This document shows positions 1 to 8,474 of a DNA stretch of 64,000 nt, in pieces. The notes beneath the pieces were generated by a model, which made no database searches, had not been told where the DNA came from, and saw only the letters and a list, made by a program, of their open reading frames with translations. The first letter of the stretch is position 1. Every line of letters begins with the position of its first letter. The position numbers were made by a program, and so were the translations under genes. This DNA comes from Caulobacter rhizosphaerae (GTDB lineage Bacteria > Pseudomonadota > Alphaproteobacteria > Caulobacterales > Caulobacteraceae), in NCBI RefSeq assembly GCF_010977555.1, contig NZ_CP048815.1:3960501-4024500 (forward strand), read 5' to 3'.

Positions 1-329
1 CCGGATTTGTGGCGCAGCCGGTACTCGATTTCGTAAGGCTCTCCGGTCGTCAGGCTACGCCGCCACCGTGTCCGGGCGCGATCCTGGTCTTGCGGGTGGA
101 ACATCCCGTTCCACTCTTCGCCGTCGGTGCTGCCCTCCGGAACGCCGGTGAATTCGTACCAACGGGCGTTGTAATAGTCGTGGAAACCGTCCGGCCGCGT
201 GGACCAGACCATCTGCGGCATGGCGTAGGTGAGCACCTGCAGGTGCGCGCGGCTCTGGCTGAGCGCGTCGGCGGGAGTAGGAGCGCCGTTCAGCCACGGC
301 GCGCGCATAGGCTCGCCAACTGCACCCAT
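1..329 (-). CDS. PAS-domain sensory protein, N-terminal part (cut by window edge)
   Basis: The 109 codons visible read MGAVGEPMRAPWLNG and then a typical PAS fold: MPQMVWSTRPDG at about residues 37-48, YYNARWYEFTG and the FHPQDQDRARTRW segment. This PAS type usually sits at the front of cytoplasmic sensor histidine kinases or diguanylate cyclases. The effector domain lies outside the window, so the output is unknown. The start used is ATG at 329. An in-frame TTG at 365, preceded by GGGAAG, is an alternative that would add 12 residues. It is divergent from the HAD gene at 646. The PAS call is good; the full function cannot be told. Confidence 0.7.
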   Translation of the reverse strand, partial: MGAVGEPMRAPWLNGAPTPADALSQSRAHLQVLTYAMPQMVWSTRPDGFHDYYNARWYEFTGVPEGSTDGEEWNGMFHPQDQDRARTRWRRSLTTGEPYEIEYRLRHKS

Positions 330-645
330 GGAATCAGCGTTTGCGCCGGGATTGTTCTGCTCCAAGGCTCGCTTCCCGATCAGACGTTTTGCGCTTGATC
401 GGCGTGGCCGCAGTCAAGCTCTGCCCTGACATAGTCGGGGGAAGTGGAAAAGGTTCCCGCTTCGCTGGCCCCCGCCCCGCTCCCGATCGAGAAACCCGTG
501 TATCCGGCCGGGTCGCGCCATTACCGGACTCCGGCACATCTCCAGGAAGCTGACATTCAGCGCCCAGCTGCGGAGTCAGGCAGACCATTGCGGACGTTCG
601 CTCCCAGTGTGACGCTGGTTCTGTGATGCGGGATCAGGGTTGTTC
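330..645. other. Divergent intergenic region
   Basis: About 316 bases between the PAS gene and the HAD gene, which are transcribed away from each other, so both promoters should be here. I see no gene in it. It carries copy A of a 56-bp dispersed repeat (506-561). Confidence 0.5.
506..561. repeat. 56-bp dispersed repeat, copy A
   Basis: Begins GGCCGGGtcGCGCCA and ends GACATTCAGC, with the same total length (56 bp) as copies at 38578-38633 and 38927-38982. The two ends are well conserved, but the middle of this copy has diverged strongly. It lies in non-coding DNA. The family looks like a mobile or palindrome-derived intergenic repeat rather than part of a gene. Confidence 0.5.
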
Positions 646-1254
646 ATGAAACCGGCGATATTGATGGTGGATGTTGATGGCGTGATCGTCCGTCCGATCA
701 ATCCACTAGGATGGTCAGCGGAAATTGAACGCGATCTCGGCATCCCCGCAGCCGTGCTTCAGTCGCGCTTTTTTCATCTCCACTGGGACGACATCGTCCA
801 CGGCCGCGCCGCACTTCGTGAGAGGTTGGCCATCGCCCTGGCGGAGATCGCCCCGCAGGTCAGTTGCGAACAGTTGATCCGCTACTGGTTCAAATGTGAC
901 TCCGAGCTAGACACTGGGCTATTGGCGCAGCTTAAGGCGTTGCGCGCGACGGGCGTGACGCTGCATTTGGCCACGGTTCAAGAGCACGAACGCGCGACCT
1001 ATCTCTGGAATGATCTGGGTCTTCGAGACCATTTCGACGACATGCACTACGCCGCGAGCCTGGGCGTCTCAAAGCCGTCCCAAGGATTCTACGAAGCCGT
1101 GGAGAGGCGCGTGGGATTGCGCGGCTCGGCCATCGCCTTCATCGATGACAGCGAAAGAAATGTGCGGGCCGCGCGCGAAAGAGGCTGGCAGGCCGCGCTC
1201 TGGACCCCGGGCGCTTCGCTTGACGCGCTTTTTCCAGAACTCGGCCACCCTTAG
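646..1254 (+). CDS. HAD-superfamily hydrolase
   Basis: A 202-residue haloacid-dehalogenase-fold protein. Motif I is VDVDGVIV near the N-terminus (nucleophile Asp and general acid/base Asp), motif II Thr is in LHLATVQEHE, motif III Lys is in GVSKPSQGFYEAV and motif IV is IAFIDDSERNV. The length and the helical cap after motif I fit the HAD-IA group, such as sugar phosphatases, phosphoglycolate phosphatases or dehalogenases. ATG 646 is preceded by AGGG about seven bases upstream. A TTG two codons earlier is open but less likely. It is cytoplasmic. The substrate cannot be told from the sequence, and the neighbours give no pathway. Confidence 0.8.
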   Translation: MKPAILMVDVDGVIVRPINPLGWSAEIERDLGIPAAVLQSRFFHLHWDDIVHGRAALRERLAIALAEIAPQVSCEQLIRYWFKCDSELDTGLLAQLKALRATGVTLHLATVQEHERATYLWNDLGLRDHFDDMHYAASLGVSKPSQGFYEAVERRVGLRGSAIAFIDDSERNVRAARERGWQAALWTPGASLDALFPELGHP

Positions 1255-1667
1255 AATGACGTCCGCCATCCACGGTTCCCAGCCCGTCGATGCGTCCGCT
1301 TTCTCACGCCGCCAGCTTTGAGCGAGGAGGTCGGGGAGCGCAATGGTCAGACTCTCGGGCCGCTCCTGGCCTTGAAATCCGTCAGGTGCACGGCAGCAAC
1401 CGCGAAGCCCCTGGACGATCGTACATCTGCCTGAGATCAAGTGCGCCACGAGTTGGCTTACGAATATCCTCCGGGCTCCGAACCTTAAGCCTCCAGCGAC
1501 ACGGCCCGAACTTGAGCGCTCCAGTCGCCTCGGAGGGACCATTAGCGCAAGGGCGCGGCCGTCCAATGAAATCACTTTTCATCCGGGCAATATTGACCAT
1601 TTATTTTATCCGGATAAATAAATTTCGTACCCGCAGTGCAGTCCGCGGAGTTTTAAATGAGCCGACG
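1255..1667. other. Intergenic region with AT-rich promoter-like patch
   Basis: No convincing gene: the reading frames here are GC-rich shadows without recognisable motifs. From about 1570 to 1650 the composition turns AT-rich (ATATTGACC, TTTATTTTATC), unlike the surroundings, as expected of a promoter for the hydrolase at 1668. It contains the palindrome at 1605-1618. Confidence 0.5.
1605..1618. promoter_or_regulatory. 14-bp perfect palindrome, possible operator
   Basis: TTTATCCGGATAAA is perfectly self-complementary and lies about 50 bases before the start of the alpha/beta hydrolase, in the AT-rich promoter patch. The position suits a repressor site, but there is no regulator next to it to name. 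Confidence 0.35.
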
Positions 1668-2570
1668 ATGACGCATGTGGAGACCAACGGTATCGAATTG
1701 GCGTGCGAGACGTTCGGCCCCCCCTCCGATGAGTCGATCCTGCTGATTGCCGGACTGGGGACGCAAATGGTCCGATGGACCGTTCCCTTCTGTCTCGACT
1801 TTGTGGCACGCGGCTATCATGTGATCCGCTTCGACAATCGCGACGCTGGCCGCTCGACGCATATCAGTAACCGTACTCCGCCTGATTTTGGCGAGTTGGC
1901 CGCCGCGCTCAAGGCCGAACGAATGCCGGAGGTCCCGTATACGCTCCGCGACATGGCGGCGGATGCGGTCGGGCTGCTTGACGCCCTTTCCATTGATCGG
2001 GCCCATGTCGTTGGTCGATCCATGGGCGGCATGATTGCGCAGGTCATGGCGTGTGAGCATCGCGAACGCGTCGCCTCACTGACTTCCATCATGTCGAGCA
2101 CCGGCAATCCGGCCCTTCCGCCACCTTTGCCGGACGCCATGGCGATGATGACCAGTCCCGCTCCCGATCCCGTCTCGGACGAAGCAGGCTACCTAGCCCA
2201 TAGCCTGGCCTTCGCGCGCCGCATCGCCGGCAGGCGTTACCCGTTCGACGAGGCCGCCACGCGTCGTCTCATTATAGAGGAGGCCCGTCGCGCCCAGGAT
2301 CGCAATGGCTTCGCCCGTCAAATCGCGGCGATCGCCGTAGCCGGCGACCGTCGGGCACGGCTCAGGACCGTGGTCGCGCCAACACTCGTCATCCACGGGA
2401 GCGATGATCCGCTCTTTCCGCCGGCCTGCGGCGAGGATACGGCCGCTTCGATCCCAGATGCGGAGTTCATGCTCTTGGAGGGCATGGGGCATGACCTTCC
2501 ACCCGACCTGTATGGCGCGGTAGCTGAGGCGATCGACCGAGTAGCGAAAAGACCCCGGTGGAGCGCCTAG
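1668..2570 (+). CDS. Alpha/beta hydrolase
   Basis: A 300-residue cytoplasmic alpha/beta hydrolase. It shows the oxyanion-strand motif LLIAGLGTQ, the nucleophile elbow GRSMGGM (Ser), an acid in HGSDDPLFP and a C-terminal His in GMGHDLP, so the triad is complete. Residues RFDNRDAGRS after strand 3 are typical of the aclacinomycin methylesterase/RdmC-like and haloalkane-dehalogenase-like branch. No signal peptide is visible with the ATG at 1668 (MTHVETNGIEL). The reading frame stays open upstream to 1290, but that part has no homology-like signal. The natural substrate is unknown. Confidence 0.85.
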   Translation: MTHVETNGIELACETFGPPSDESILLIAGLGTQMVRWTVPFCLDFVARGYHVIRFDNRDAGRSTHISNRTPPDFGELAAALKAERMPEVPYTLRDMAADAVGLLDALSIDRAHVVGRSMGGMIAQVMACEHRERVASLTSIMSSTGNPALPPPLPDAMAMMTSPAPDPVSDEAGYLAHSLAFARRIAGRRYPFDEAATRRLIIEEARRAQDRNGFARQIAAIAVAGDRRARLRTVVAPTLVIHGSDDPLFPPACGEDTAASIPDAEFMLLEGMGHDLPPDLYGAVAEAIDRVAKRPRWSA

Positions 2571-3033
2571 GCGCCGGCTGATGTCCAACGCTCGACGCCT
2601 AAGCGAGCGTCGCCCTTCAGCTTGGGGAGCCTCGTTCCAGAGCGCCGTGCGGTGCGCGCTGAGGCTGGGCCACAGCGCCACTGGCCAGTTGACGCTTCAG
2701 GCGACGGCAGACCGGCTTGCCACGCCGCCTCACGGGTAGTTCGCGCCAATGGTGGCCATCTAGCGGACCAATCGACCGTCCGCAGAGGCTGGTCTGCGGA
2801 CATCGATCAAGGGAAGCTCGAGCAAACTCACGGCACCCAACCTCGCCTCGACTTCACCTCTTCGGATAGATCGTCAGGGATGGAACGGCTTTCAGCCGGA
2901 CGACGAGACATGAGCGCGCCGCAGCGTCGGCCGCAGGTTCGAAGCGGAAGCCGAGGTAGCTATACTGCGGCGGACGCGGCAGGTGATAGTAGATAAAGAC
3001 GCCTAGGGGGTGGTTAGCCCCGACGCCCACACC
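2571..3033. other. Intergenic region without a recognised gene
   Basis: About 460 bases between convergent genes. A perfect 7-bp-arm hairpin lies at 2588-2610. Minus-strand frames here contain stops soon after short open stretches and show no family motif. I find no gene I can support. Confidence 0.4.
2588..2610. terminator. Hairpin after alpha/beta hydrolase
   Basis: Arms ACGCTCG and CGAGCGT are perfectly complementary with a 9-base loop, 18 bases after the hydrolase stop codon. There is no T-run, so this is only a candidate terminator or RNA-stabilising hairpin. Confidence 0.35.
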
Positions 3034-3276
3034 CTAGCCAATAGGTCCCGAGAAGGCCGCCATCAGGGCCATCAAAAGGCCGAAGACCAAGCAGATCGGC
3101 GCGAAGACGAAGCGGCCCGCCCAGTCGGCGCGATGCTCCCCGAGCAGGCGCGTCCACATCGCCCCCCGGCCATAGCTTAGAGTCCACCTGCGAACCTTGG
3201 GCGAAGAAAACATGAAATAGCCCAGGGCCATGGCGGCCAGGCCCAGAACGATCATCACGATATTGCCCAGCGCCAT
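3034..3276 (-). CDS. Small two-helix membrane protein
   Basis: An 80-residue protein with a hydrophobic segment at residues 4-24 (IVMIVLGLAAMALGYFMF), a basic loop (KVRRWTLSYGRG) and a second hydrophobic segment near the C-terminus (FAPICLVFGLLMALMAAF). This is the layout of a small inner-membrane protein. I do not recognise a named family. It precedes the end of the metal efflux operon by about 140 bases in the same direction but is not clearly part of it. The hydrophobic pattern and ATG start make a real gene likely. Confidence 0.55.
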   Translation of the reverse strand: MALGNIVMIVLGLAAMALGYFMFSSPKVRRWTLSYGRGAMWTRLLGEHRADWAGRFVFAPICLVFGLLMALMAAFSGPIG

Positions 3277-3420
3277 TGCTTTCGACCTTTATGCGACGGA
3301 CAGCCGGCCCGGTGGGCGGCGCCGTCGGTTGACACATGGCCTGCGATTAGACTGAGTTGGCGTATCAGGCCACTGCAAGCGCAGTTCGCCCAGCGCCTCG
3401 ACGACCTGCATCAGCACGGA

Positions 3421-4440
3421 TCAACGTCCCAGCACGAGCACCGAGAACGTCCCGCTCTTGGCGCTCCGCCGGCCACCTGGCTGGGCCGGCGGATCGTAGT
3501 CGGCGGACGGCAGATAGACCTTGCCGGTCTGCGGATCGAACGTTCCCGTCCGGGCGCCAGGCTTGGTCGCCACCGTCTCGATCACCGCGACGTCGGTCGG
3601 GCCGTGTACGGCGATCACCGACAGAGTCCCCGCCCCGCCGCTCGGCACATAGGCCAGATGGCGCTGGGCGTCGTAGAAGACCGCGTCTGGCTCTTCGCCG
3701 ACTGGCAGGCTGGCCACAATCTTGCCGGAGACCGACGACACGACCTCGGCCTTGCCGTTGGCGCAGGCGGCGATCAGCAGGCGGACGTCGGCGGCGTAGG
3801 CCAGGCCGCTGGGCTCGTCGCAGCCGACCATGGCCCAGTGGGCGACGACCTTGCGCGCGGCCGTGTCGATGACGGCGATCTCGCCTTTGTCCTCGACATT
3901 GACGAACACTCGGCCCTGGCCGTCGGTCGCACCGAACTCCAGCTTGCCGCCGACCGGGATCCCCCCCACCGCCTTGGCCGCCTTGGCGTCGATCAGCGTG
4001 ATGTCGCCGCTGCGGCCGTTCATGACGAAGGCCAGGCCGCTGGCGGGGTCGAACAGCGCCGCATCCGGATTCTGACCGGTCGCGACCGTGGCGCGGACCA
4101 CGCCGGTCATGGCGTCGACCAGAGTGGCGGTATTGGCGCCGCCGTTGGTGACCAGCAGTTCGTCACCGCCCGGCAGCGGCAAGGCGCTATGTGCGCGCTG
4201 GGCGGCCACCAGCGCCGGCGTAACCTTGCCTGTGTCGACATCAATGGCGGTGACCGCCGCGCCGTGCGCCACGTATAGGCGGCGATGGACGGGGTCAAAA
4301 TTGGCGTAGTCCCAGCCGCCGTCCGGACCGGCGATGCGGTCGACGATCTTCATCGGCGCGGGCCCTGCGGCGGCCAGGGCTTGAGCAGCCGTCACGACGG
4401 TCAGGGCCAGGATGGAGGCGGCCAGGAACTTGGTCTTCAT
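3421..4440 (-). CDS. Secreted YncE-like beta-propeller protein
   Basis: A 339-residue protein. The start used is ATG 4440 (MKTKFLAASILALTVVTAAQALA), a clear Sec signal peptide with AGGA eight bases upstream. The mature part is a string of about 45-residue blades with the YVTN-type phrases RLYVAHGAAVTAIDVDTGK, LLVTNGGANTATLVD, LAFVMNGRSGDITLID and VFVNVEDKGEIAVID. Such seven-bladed propellers are periplasmic and serve as binding scaffolds. It is the last gene of the efflux operon, 41 bases after the RND pump, so a periplasmic metal-binding or sensing role is a reasonable inference, though no catalytic residues are apparent. Confidence 0.8.
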   Translation of the reverse strand: MKTKFLAASILALTVVTAAQALAAAGPAPMKIVDRIAGPDGGWDYANFDPVHRRLYVAHGAAVTAIDVDTGKVTPALVAAQRAHSALPLPGGDELLVTNGGANTATLVDAMTGVVRATVATGQNPDAALFDPASGLAFVMNGRSGDITLIDAKAAKAVGGIPVGGKLEFGATDGQGRVFVNVEDKGEIAVIDTAARKVVAHWAMVGCDEPSGLAYAADVRLLIAACANGKAEVVSSVSGKIVASLPVGEEPDAVFYDAQRHLAYVPSGGAGTLSVIAVHGPTDVAVIETVATKPGARTGTFDPQTGKVYLPSADYDPPAQPGGRRSAKSGTFSVLVLGR

Positions 4441-4481
4441 GGGGAAATCCTGCTGAGACGAGCCGAACGACAAGGGGTGAA

Positions 4482-7400
4482 CTAGGGGACTTCCGCCGCG
4501 CCGACCGAGCGCGGCGCGCGGCCGTAGCGCCAGATCAGGGACGGCAGCACGACGAGACTCGCGATGGTCGAGGTGATCAGGCCGCCCAGGATGACGATGG
4601 CCATCGGCCCCTGGATCTCGCGCCCGGCCTGGCCGGTCTGGATGGCCAACGGCAGGACGCCCAGCGCCGTGACCAGGGCGGTCATCAGGATCGGCGTCAC
4701 CCGCTCGCGGGTCGCCTGGGCCAGGGTGGACAGAGACCAGTCGTGGCCCTCGACCGTGATCAGGTGATCCAGATGCGAGACCAACAGGATGGCGTTGCGG
4801 GCCGCGACGCCGAACAGGGTCACGAAACCGACCAGCGATCCCAGCGACAGGCTGGCGCCGGTCAGGGCCACCGCGACCACGCCGCCGACCAGAGCGAACG
4901 GCGCGGAGGCCAGGATCAGGCCAACCGCGCGACCGTCGCCGAAGGTGATCAGCAGTACGGCCACCACGGCGATCAGGGCGATGGCGACGTTGAACAGCAG
5001 CTGGCGCTGCGCGGCCTGCGTCCCGGCGGCCGTGCCGACATAGTCGACGTAGACGCCCGGCGGCAGGCGAACCTGGCTGGCGATGGCGGCCTGTACGGCC
5101 TTGGTCACCTTGGCGGCGTCCTTGGGCGGCGGATTGGTGGTGATCACCTGCCGCTGGCGCCCGCCCTCGTGCGAAACGCTGGTGCGGCCGTCAGTCAGGT
5201 AGACGTGGGCCACCGCTTTGAGCGGCACGACCTGGCCGCTGGTCGAGCGGATCAGCAGTTCACCCACCGCCTCGGGATCCTGGCGGGTGTCCGGCGTGGT
5301 GGTCACCGCGATGTCGAGGGCGCGGCTCTCCTGGTAGACCTGGGCGGCGACCGAGCCCTGATAGGCCGTCTGGACCGCGTCCAGCACCTCGGCCGGCGCC
5401 AGGCCGTAGCGGGCCAGGGCCGGCAGGTCGAGATCGGCGCGGATCATCGGCGTGCTGGGCGGGGTCTGGATCTTCACGTCGACCGCGCCAGGGACCTTCT
5501 CCATGACGGCGGCGATCTGGGCGGCGGTCTCGTCCAGGGTGTCCAGATCGGCGCCGTAGACACCGACGGCCAGGGCGGCGGTCTCGCCCGACAGGGACTC
5601 CCCGATCCGGTCGCCCAGGAAGGTCAACACCTCGGTCTCCAGGCCCGGATAGGCGTCCAGCGTCTTGTGGATCTCCTCTTGGATGCGGTCCTGGTCCTTG
5701 CCGGGCAGCTTGGGCTTCAGCTCGACGTGAAATTCGCTGCGTTCCGTGCCCCAGGTGTCCTCCCCGCCCGAGGCGCGGCCGATCGTCTGCTCGACGCTCT
5801 GGACCCCGTCAATGGCCAGCAGGTCGTGGGTGATGCCCTCGCCGTACTTGCGCATCACCGGCAGCGAGGCGCCGGGCGGGCCGGCGACGCCGAGCACGAA
5901 GTGACCTTCGCGAAAGCTGGGCAGCAGCTCGGAATTGAACAGCATCAGGCCGGCGACGGTGACGATCGTCGCCAGGATCGCGCCGATTACGGCCAGCACC
6001 GGACGGCCAGCCGCGCGAACCAGCAGGGCCTCGTGCCAAGCCTTGGCCCGCAGGATCACGCCCGGCTCGTCCGGCAGGCGGGTGTTGGACAGCATCAGCA
6101 GGCAGAGCGGCGGGGTGACGACGATGGCCACAGCCAGGGAGGCGACGGTTGCCAGGATGAAAGAGGCCGCCAGGGGCGAGAAGAACGCCCCCTGCAGCCC
6201 GCCCAGCATCAGCACCGGGGTCAGCGCCAGGGCCACGACCAGGGTGGCGTAGATCACCGGCGCGCGCACCTCCAGCGAGGCGGCCAGCACCGTGGCCGCG
6301 GCGGGCGCGTCGCCGCGCGAGCGCAGGCGGCGGACGATATTCTCAACGTCGATGACCGCGTCGTCGACCACCACCCCCAAGGCCACGGCAAGACCGCCCA
6401 GGGTCATGGTGTTGAGGGTCCAGCCCAGGGCGTCCAGCACGATCACCGCGGTCAGCAGCGACAGCGGGATCGAGACGAACGACACCAGCACCGTGCGCAG
6501 GTCGCGCATGAACAGCAGCAGCACCACGGCGATCAGCACCGCGCCTATGACCAGGTCCTCGGCGATGCCGCTCAGGGCGGCGGCGATGAAATTGGCCGGA
6601 CGGTGCAAGCCGGCGTCCACCTTCACGCCTTGGGCCTCCAGCGCTGGCCTCAGCTCGGCCAGGGCGGCCTCGACAGCGTGAGTGGCGTCCAGAGTGTTGG
6701 CCCCGTATTGGCTGGACAGGTTCACCAGCACGCCGGGCTTGCCCATGATCAGGGCCGCGCCGGTATCGGGGGCCGGGGCGTCGACCACGTCGGCCACGTC
6801 CCCCACCCGCATCGGCGCACCGCTGGCGGCGCCAGGGATCGGAGCGGCCGCGATGTCGGTGGCGCTCATGGCCTGGCCGCGCGCGTCGATCAGGATCCGC
6901 TGCTCGGGGGTGTCGATGAAGCCGCCGCCGCTGACGCCGGTGGAGGCCTTCACCGCCGCCACCATGTCGGCCAGCGACAGGTCTCGCGCCGCCAGGTCGT
7001 CGGGTCGGACGCGCACCTCGAACCGCCGCACTTCGCCGCCATAGACCGTGGCCCGGGCCACGCCGGCAGCGGCCAGCAGGCGCGGCCGCACGGTCCACTG
7101 CACCAGGTCGCGCAGCTGCATGGGGGTCAGCTTATCGGAGGTGAAGCCGATCTTCAGCAGGTCCATGGTCGAGGAGGTCAGGGGCGCGACCTTGGGCGGC
7201 AGCACACCGGCCGGCAGGGCGCCCTGCACCTCGGCCAGCGCCTCGGCCACCACTTGGCGGGCGCGATAGGGTTCGGCCCCTTCGGCAAACGTGACGCTGA
7301 CGATCGAGATGCCCTGGATGGATTCCGAGCGCACCGTGGCTACGCCCGACGCGCCGTTGACCGCCTGCTCGACGGCCCGGGTGACCAGTTGCTCCACCTG

Positions 7401-7577
7401 TTCGGCGGTCAGGCCCGGAGCCTCGGTCTGGATCTCGGCCTGGGCCGGCACAAACTCTGGAAAGACGTCGAACTTGGCATGGGCCAGGACGATGCAGCCG
7501 TAGAGGAACAGCAGCAGGGCGGCGACGGCGACCAGGCGCGGCCGAGCCAGAGACCAGCCGACAATAGCGCTGAGCAT
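4482..7577 (-). CDS. RND efflux pump, heavy-metal (HME/CzcA) type
   Basis: A 1031-residue inner-membrane proton-driven pump, the usual length for RND transporters. It begins with a membrane segment (RLVAVAALLLFLYGCIVLAHA) and the HME-type phrase DVFPEFVPAQAEIQTEAPG, has two large periplasmic loops, and a TM4 motif near residues 395-415 (GGLAVALGVVVDDAVIDVENI), where the acidic residues carry the proton relay. The matching TM10-12 block (FVTLFGVAARNAILLVSH) lies near the C-terminus. It works with the adaptor and TolC genes directly upstream: the gap to the adaptor stop is three bases. The family suggests export of divalent or monovalent metal ions; the metal itself is not readable. Confidence 0.92.
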   Translation of the reverse strand: MLSAIVGWSLARPRLVAVAALLLFLYGCIVLAHAKFDVFPEFVPAQAEIQTEAPGLTAEQVEQLVTRAVEQAVNGASGVATVRSESIQGISIVSVTFAEGAEPYRARQVVAEALAEVQGALPAGVLPPKVAPLTSSTMDLLKIGFTSDKLTPMQLRDLVQWTVRPRLLAAAGVARATVYGGEVRRFEVRVRPDDLAARDLSLADMVAAVKASTGVSGGGFIDTPEQRILIDARGQAMSATDIAAAPIPGAASGAPMRVGDVADVVDAPAPDTGAALIMGKPGVLVNLSSQYGANTLDATHAVEAALAELRPALEAQGVKVDAGLHRPANFIAAALSGIAEDLVIGAVLIAVVLLLFMRDLRTVLVSFVSIPLSLLTAVIVLDALGWTLNTMTLGGLAVALGVVVDDAVIDVENIVRRLRSRGDAPAAATVLAASLEVRAPVIYATLVVALALTPVLMLGGLQGAFFSPLAASFILATVASLAVAIVVTPPLCLLMLSNTRLPDEPGVILRAKAWHEALLVRAAGRPVLAVIGAILATIVTVAGLMLFNSELLPSFREGHFVLGVAGPPGASLPVMRKYGEGITHDLLAIDGVQSVEQTIGRASGGEDTWGTERSEFHVELKPKLPGKDQDRIQEEIHKTLDAYPGLETEVLTFLGDRIGESLSGETAALAVGVYGADLDTLDETAAQIAAVMEKVPGAVDVKIQTPPSTPMIRADLDLPALARYGLAPAEVLDAVQTAYQGSVAAQVYQESRALDIAVTTTPDTRQDPEAVGELLIRSTSGQVVPLKAVAHVYLTDGRTSVSHEGGRQRQVITTNPPPKDAAKVTKAVQAAIASQVRLPPGVYVDYVGTAAGTQAAQRQLLFNVAIALIAVVAVLLITFGDGRAVGLILASAPFALVGGVVAVALTGASLSLGSLVGFVTLFGVAARNAILLVSHLDHLITVEGHDWSLSTLAQATRERVTPILMTALVTALGVLPLAIQTGQAGREIQGPMAIVILGGLITSTIASLVVLPSLIWRYGRAPRSVGAAEVP

Positions 7578-7580
7578 CGC

Positions 7581-8474
7581 CTAGTCCTCGGCCTTGGGCG
7601 CGGTCTCGGCGGCCAGCAGGGCCGAGGCCCCGGACACCACGACCGGTTCGCCAGGGGCGAAGCCGCTAGCCGAGAACAGGCCCTCCGGCTGCGAGGTCGG
7701 GGCGACCAGCGCCCGCCGCTCGAAATGGGTGGCGTCCTTGCGAACATAGGCGAAAGTCTGGCCCGCCGTGCGGATCAGGGCCGAACGGGGAACCAGCACC
7801 CCTGCCCCGCCCGCTGCGCCGGACAGCGTGACCGGCGCGGACATGCCCACGCCCAGGCGGGCGGCGACCGGGCCTCGCACGACGCCGATCAGTCCGCCGG
7901 TCTGAACGCGCGGGTCGGCCGTCCGTGCGACCCCGAGGATCGCGACATCGACCATTTCGCCGCCGCTCAGCTGCATCCGCGCGCCGTGGGCCCCGCCGGT
8001 TCCGGCCGGAGCATCGATCCGCACAAGCACAGTCCGTCCCGCGACGAGTTCGGCGATCAGCCGCGAGCGGCTGGCGTCATTGGCGAAGGCCGGGCCCCAT
8101 TCCAGACCGACGCGGCGGCGCAGCAGCACCAGCTTGGCGAGGTCGGCGCTGGCCTGGGCCTGAGCGGCCTGGGCGACCTTCAGCGAGACGGTGGCGTCGG
8201 CCGCGGCCAGGGTCTTGGTCCGAGCGGCCTCGGCGCGCGAGGCGGCGGCGGCCGTAGCTGCGGTGACGAGATCGCCGTCCAGCGTGGCCAGCGGCACCGG
8301 ATCCAGCACGCGGGCGAAGCCGGTCGCCACCGCCTGCCGCCGGGCGGCGGCCAGGGGCGCGGTCGTGACGCCGAGCCGCTTCTGGGTGGCCGCATCGACC
8401 TGAACCTCAGCCGCCTGGACGACACCGGCCCAGCTCACGCCGGCGATGAGGGCGAATACCGCGAGCTTGTTCAT
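7581..8474 (-). CDS. Periplasmic adaptor (membrane fusion protein) of RND efflux
   Basis: A 297-residue protein with a signal peptide (MNKLAVFALIAGVSWAGVVQAAE), an Ala/Gln-rich coiled region at about residues 75-115 and beta-barrel/membrane-proximal domains ending GEPVVVSGASALL, the usual end of CzcB/HlyD-type adaptors. It bridges the RND pump to the outer-membrane channel. It is short for the family (often 350-500), and the alpha-helical hairpin is reduced. The start overlaps the TolC stop as ATGA, indicating translational coupling. No His-rich metal-binding extension is present. Confidence 0.85.
   Translation of the reverse strand: MNKLAVFALIAGVSWAGVVQAAEVQVDAATQKRLGVTTAPLAAARRQAVATGFARVLDPVPLATLDGDLVTAATAAAASRAEAARTKTLAAADATVSLKVAQAAQAQASADLAKLVLLRRRVGLEWGPAFANDASRSRLIAELVAGRTVLVRIDAPAGTGGAHGARMQLSGGEMVDVAILGVARTADPRVQTGGLIGVVRGPVAARLGVGMSAPVTLSGAAGGAGVLVPRSALIRTAGQTFAYVRKDATHFERRALVAPTSQPEGLFSASGFAPGEPVVVSGASALLAAETAPKAED

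Noticed and set aside
2622..2996. Possible 124-codon gene on the plus strand
   Set aside because: No ribosome site, no motif, and composition like non-coding DNA. The region may hold remnants, but I cannot support a gene.
3014..3337. Alternative 107-codon minus-strand frame over the small membrane protein
   Set aside because: The overlapping 80-codon frame has the hydrophobic-loop-hydrophobic layout of a real membrane protein; this one does not.
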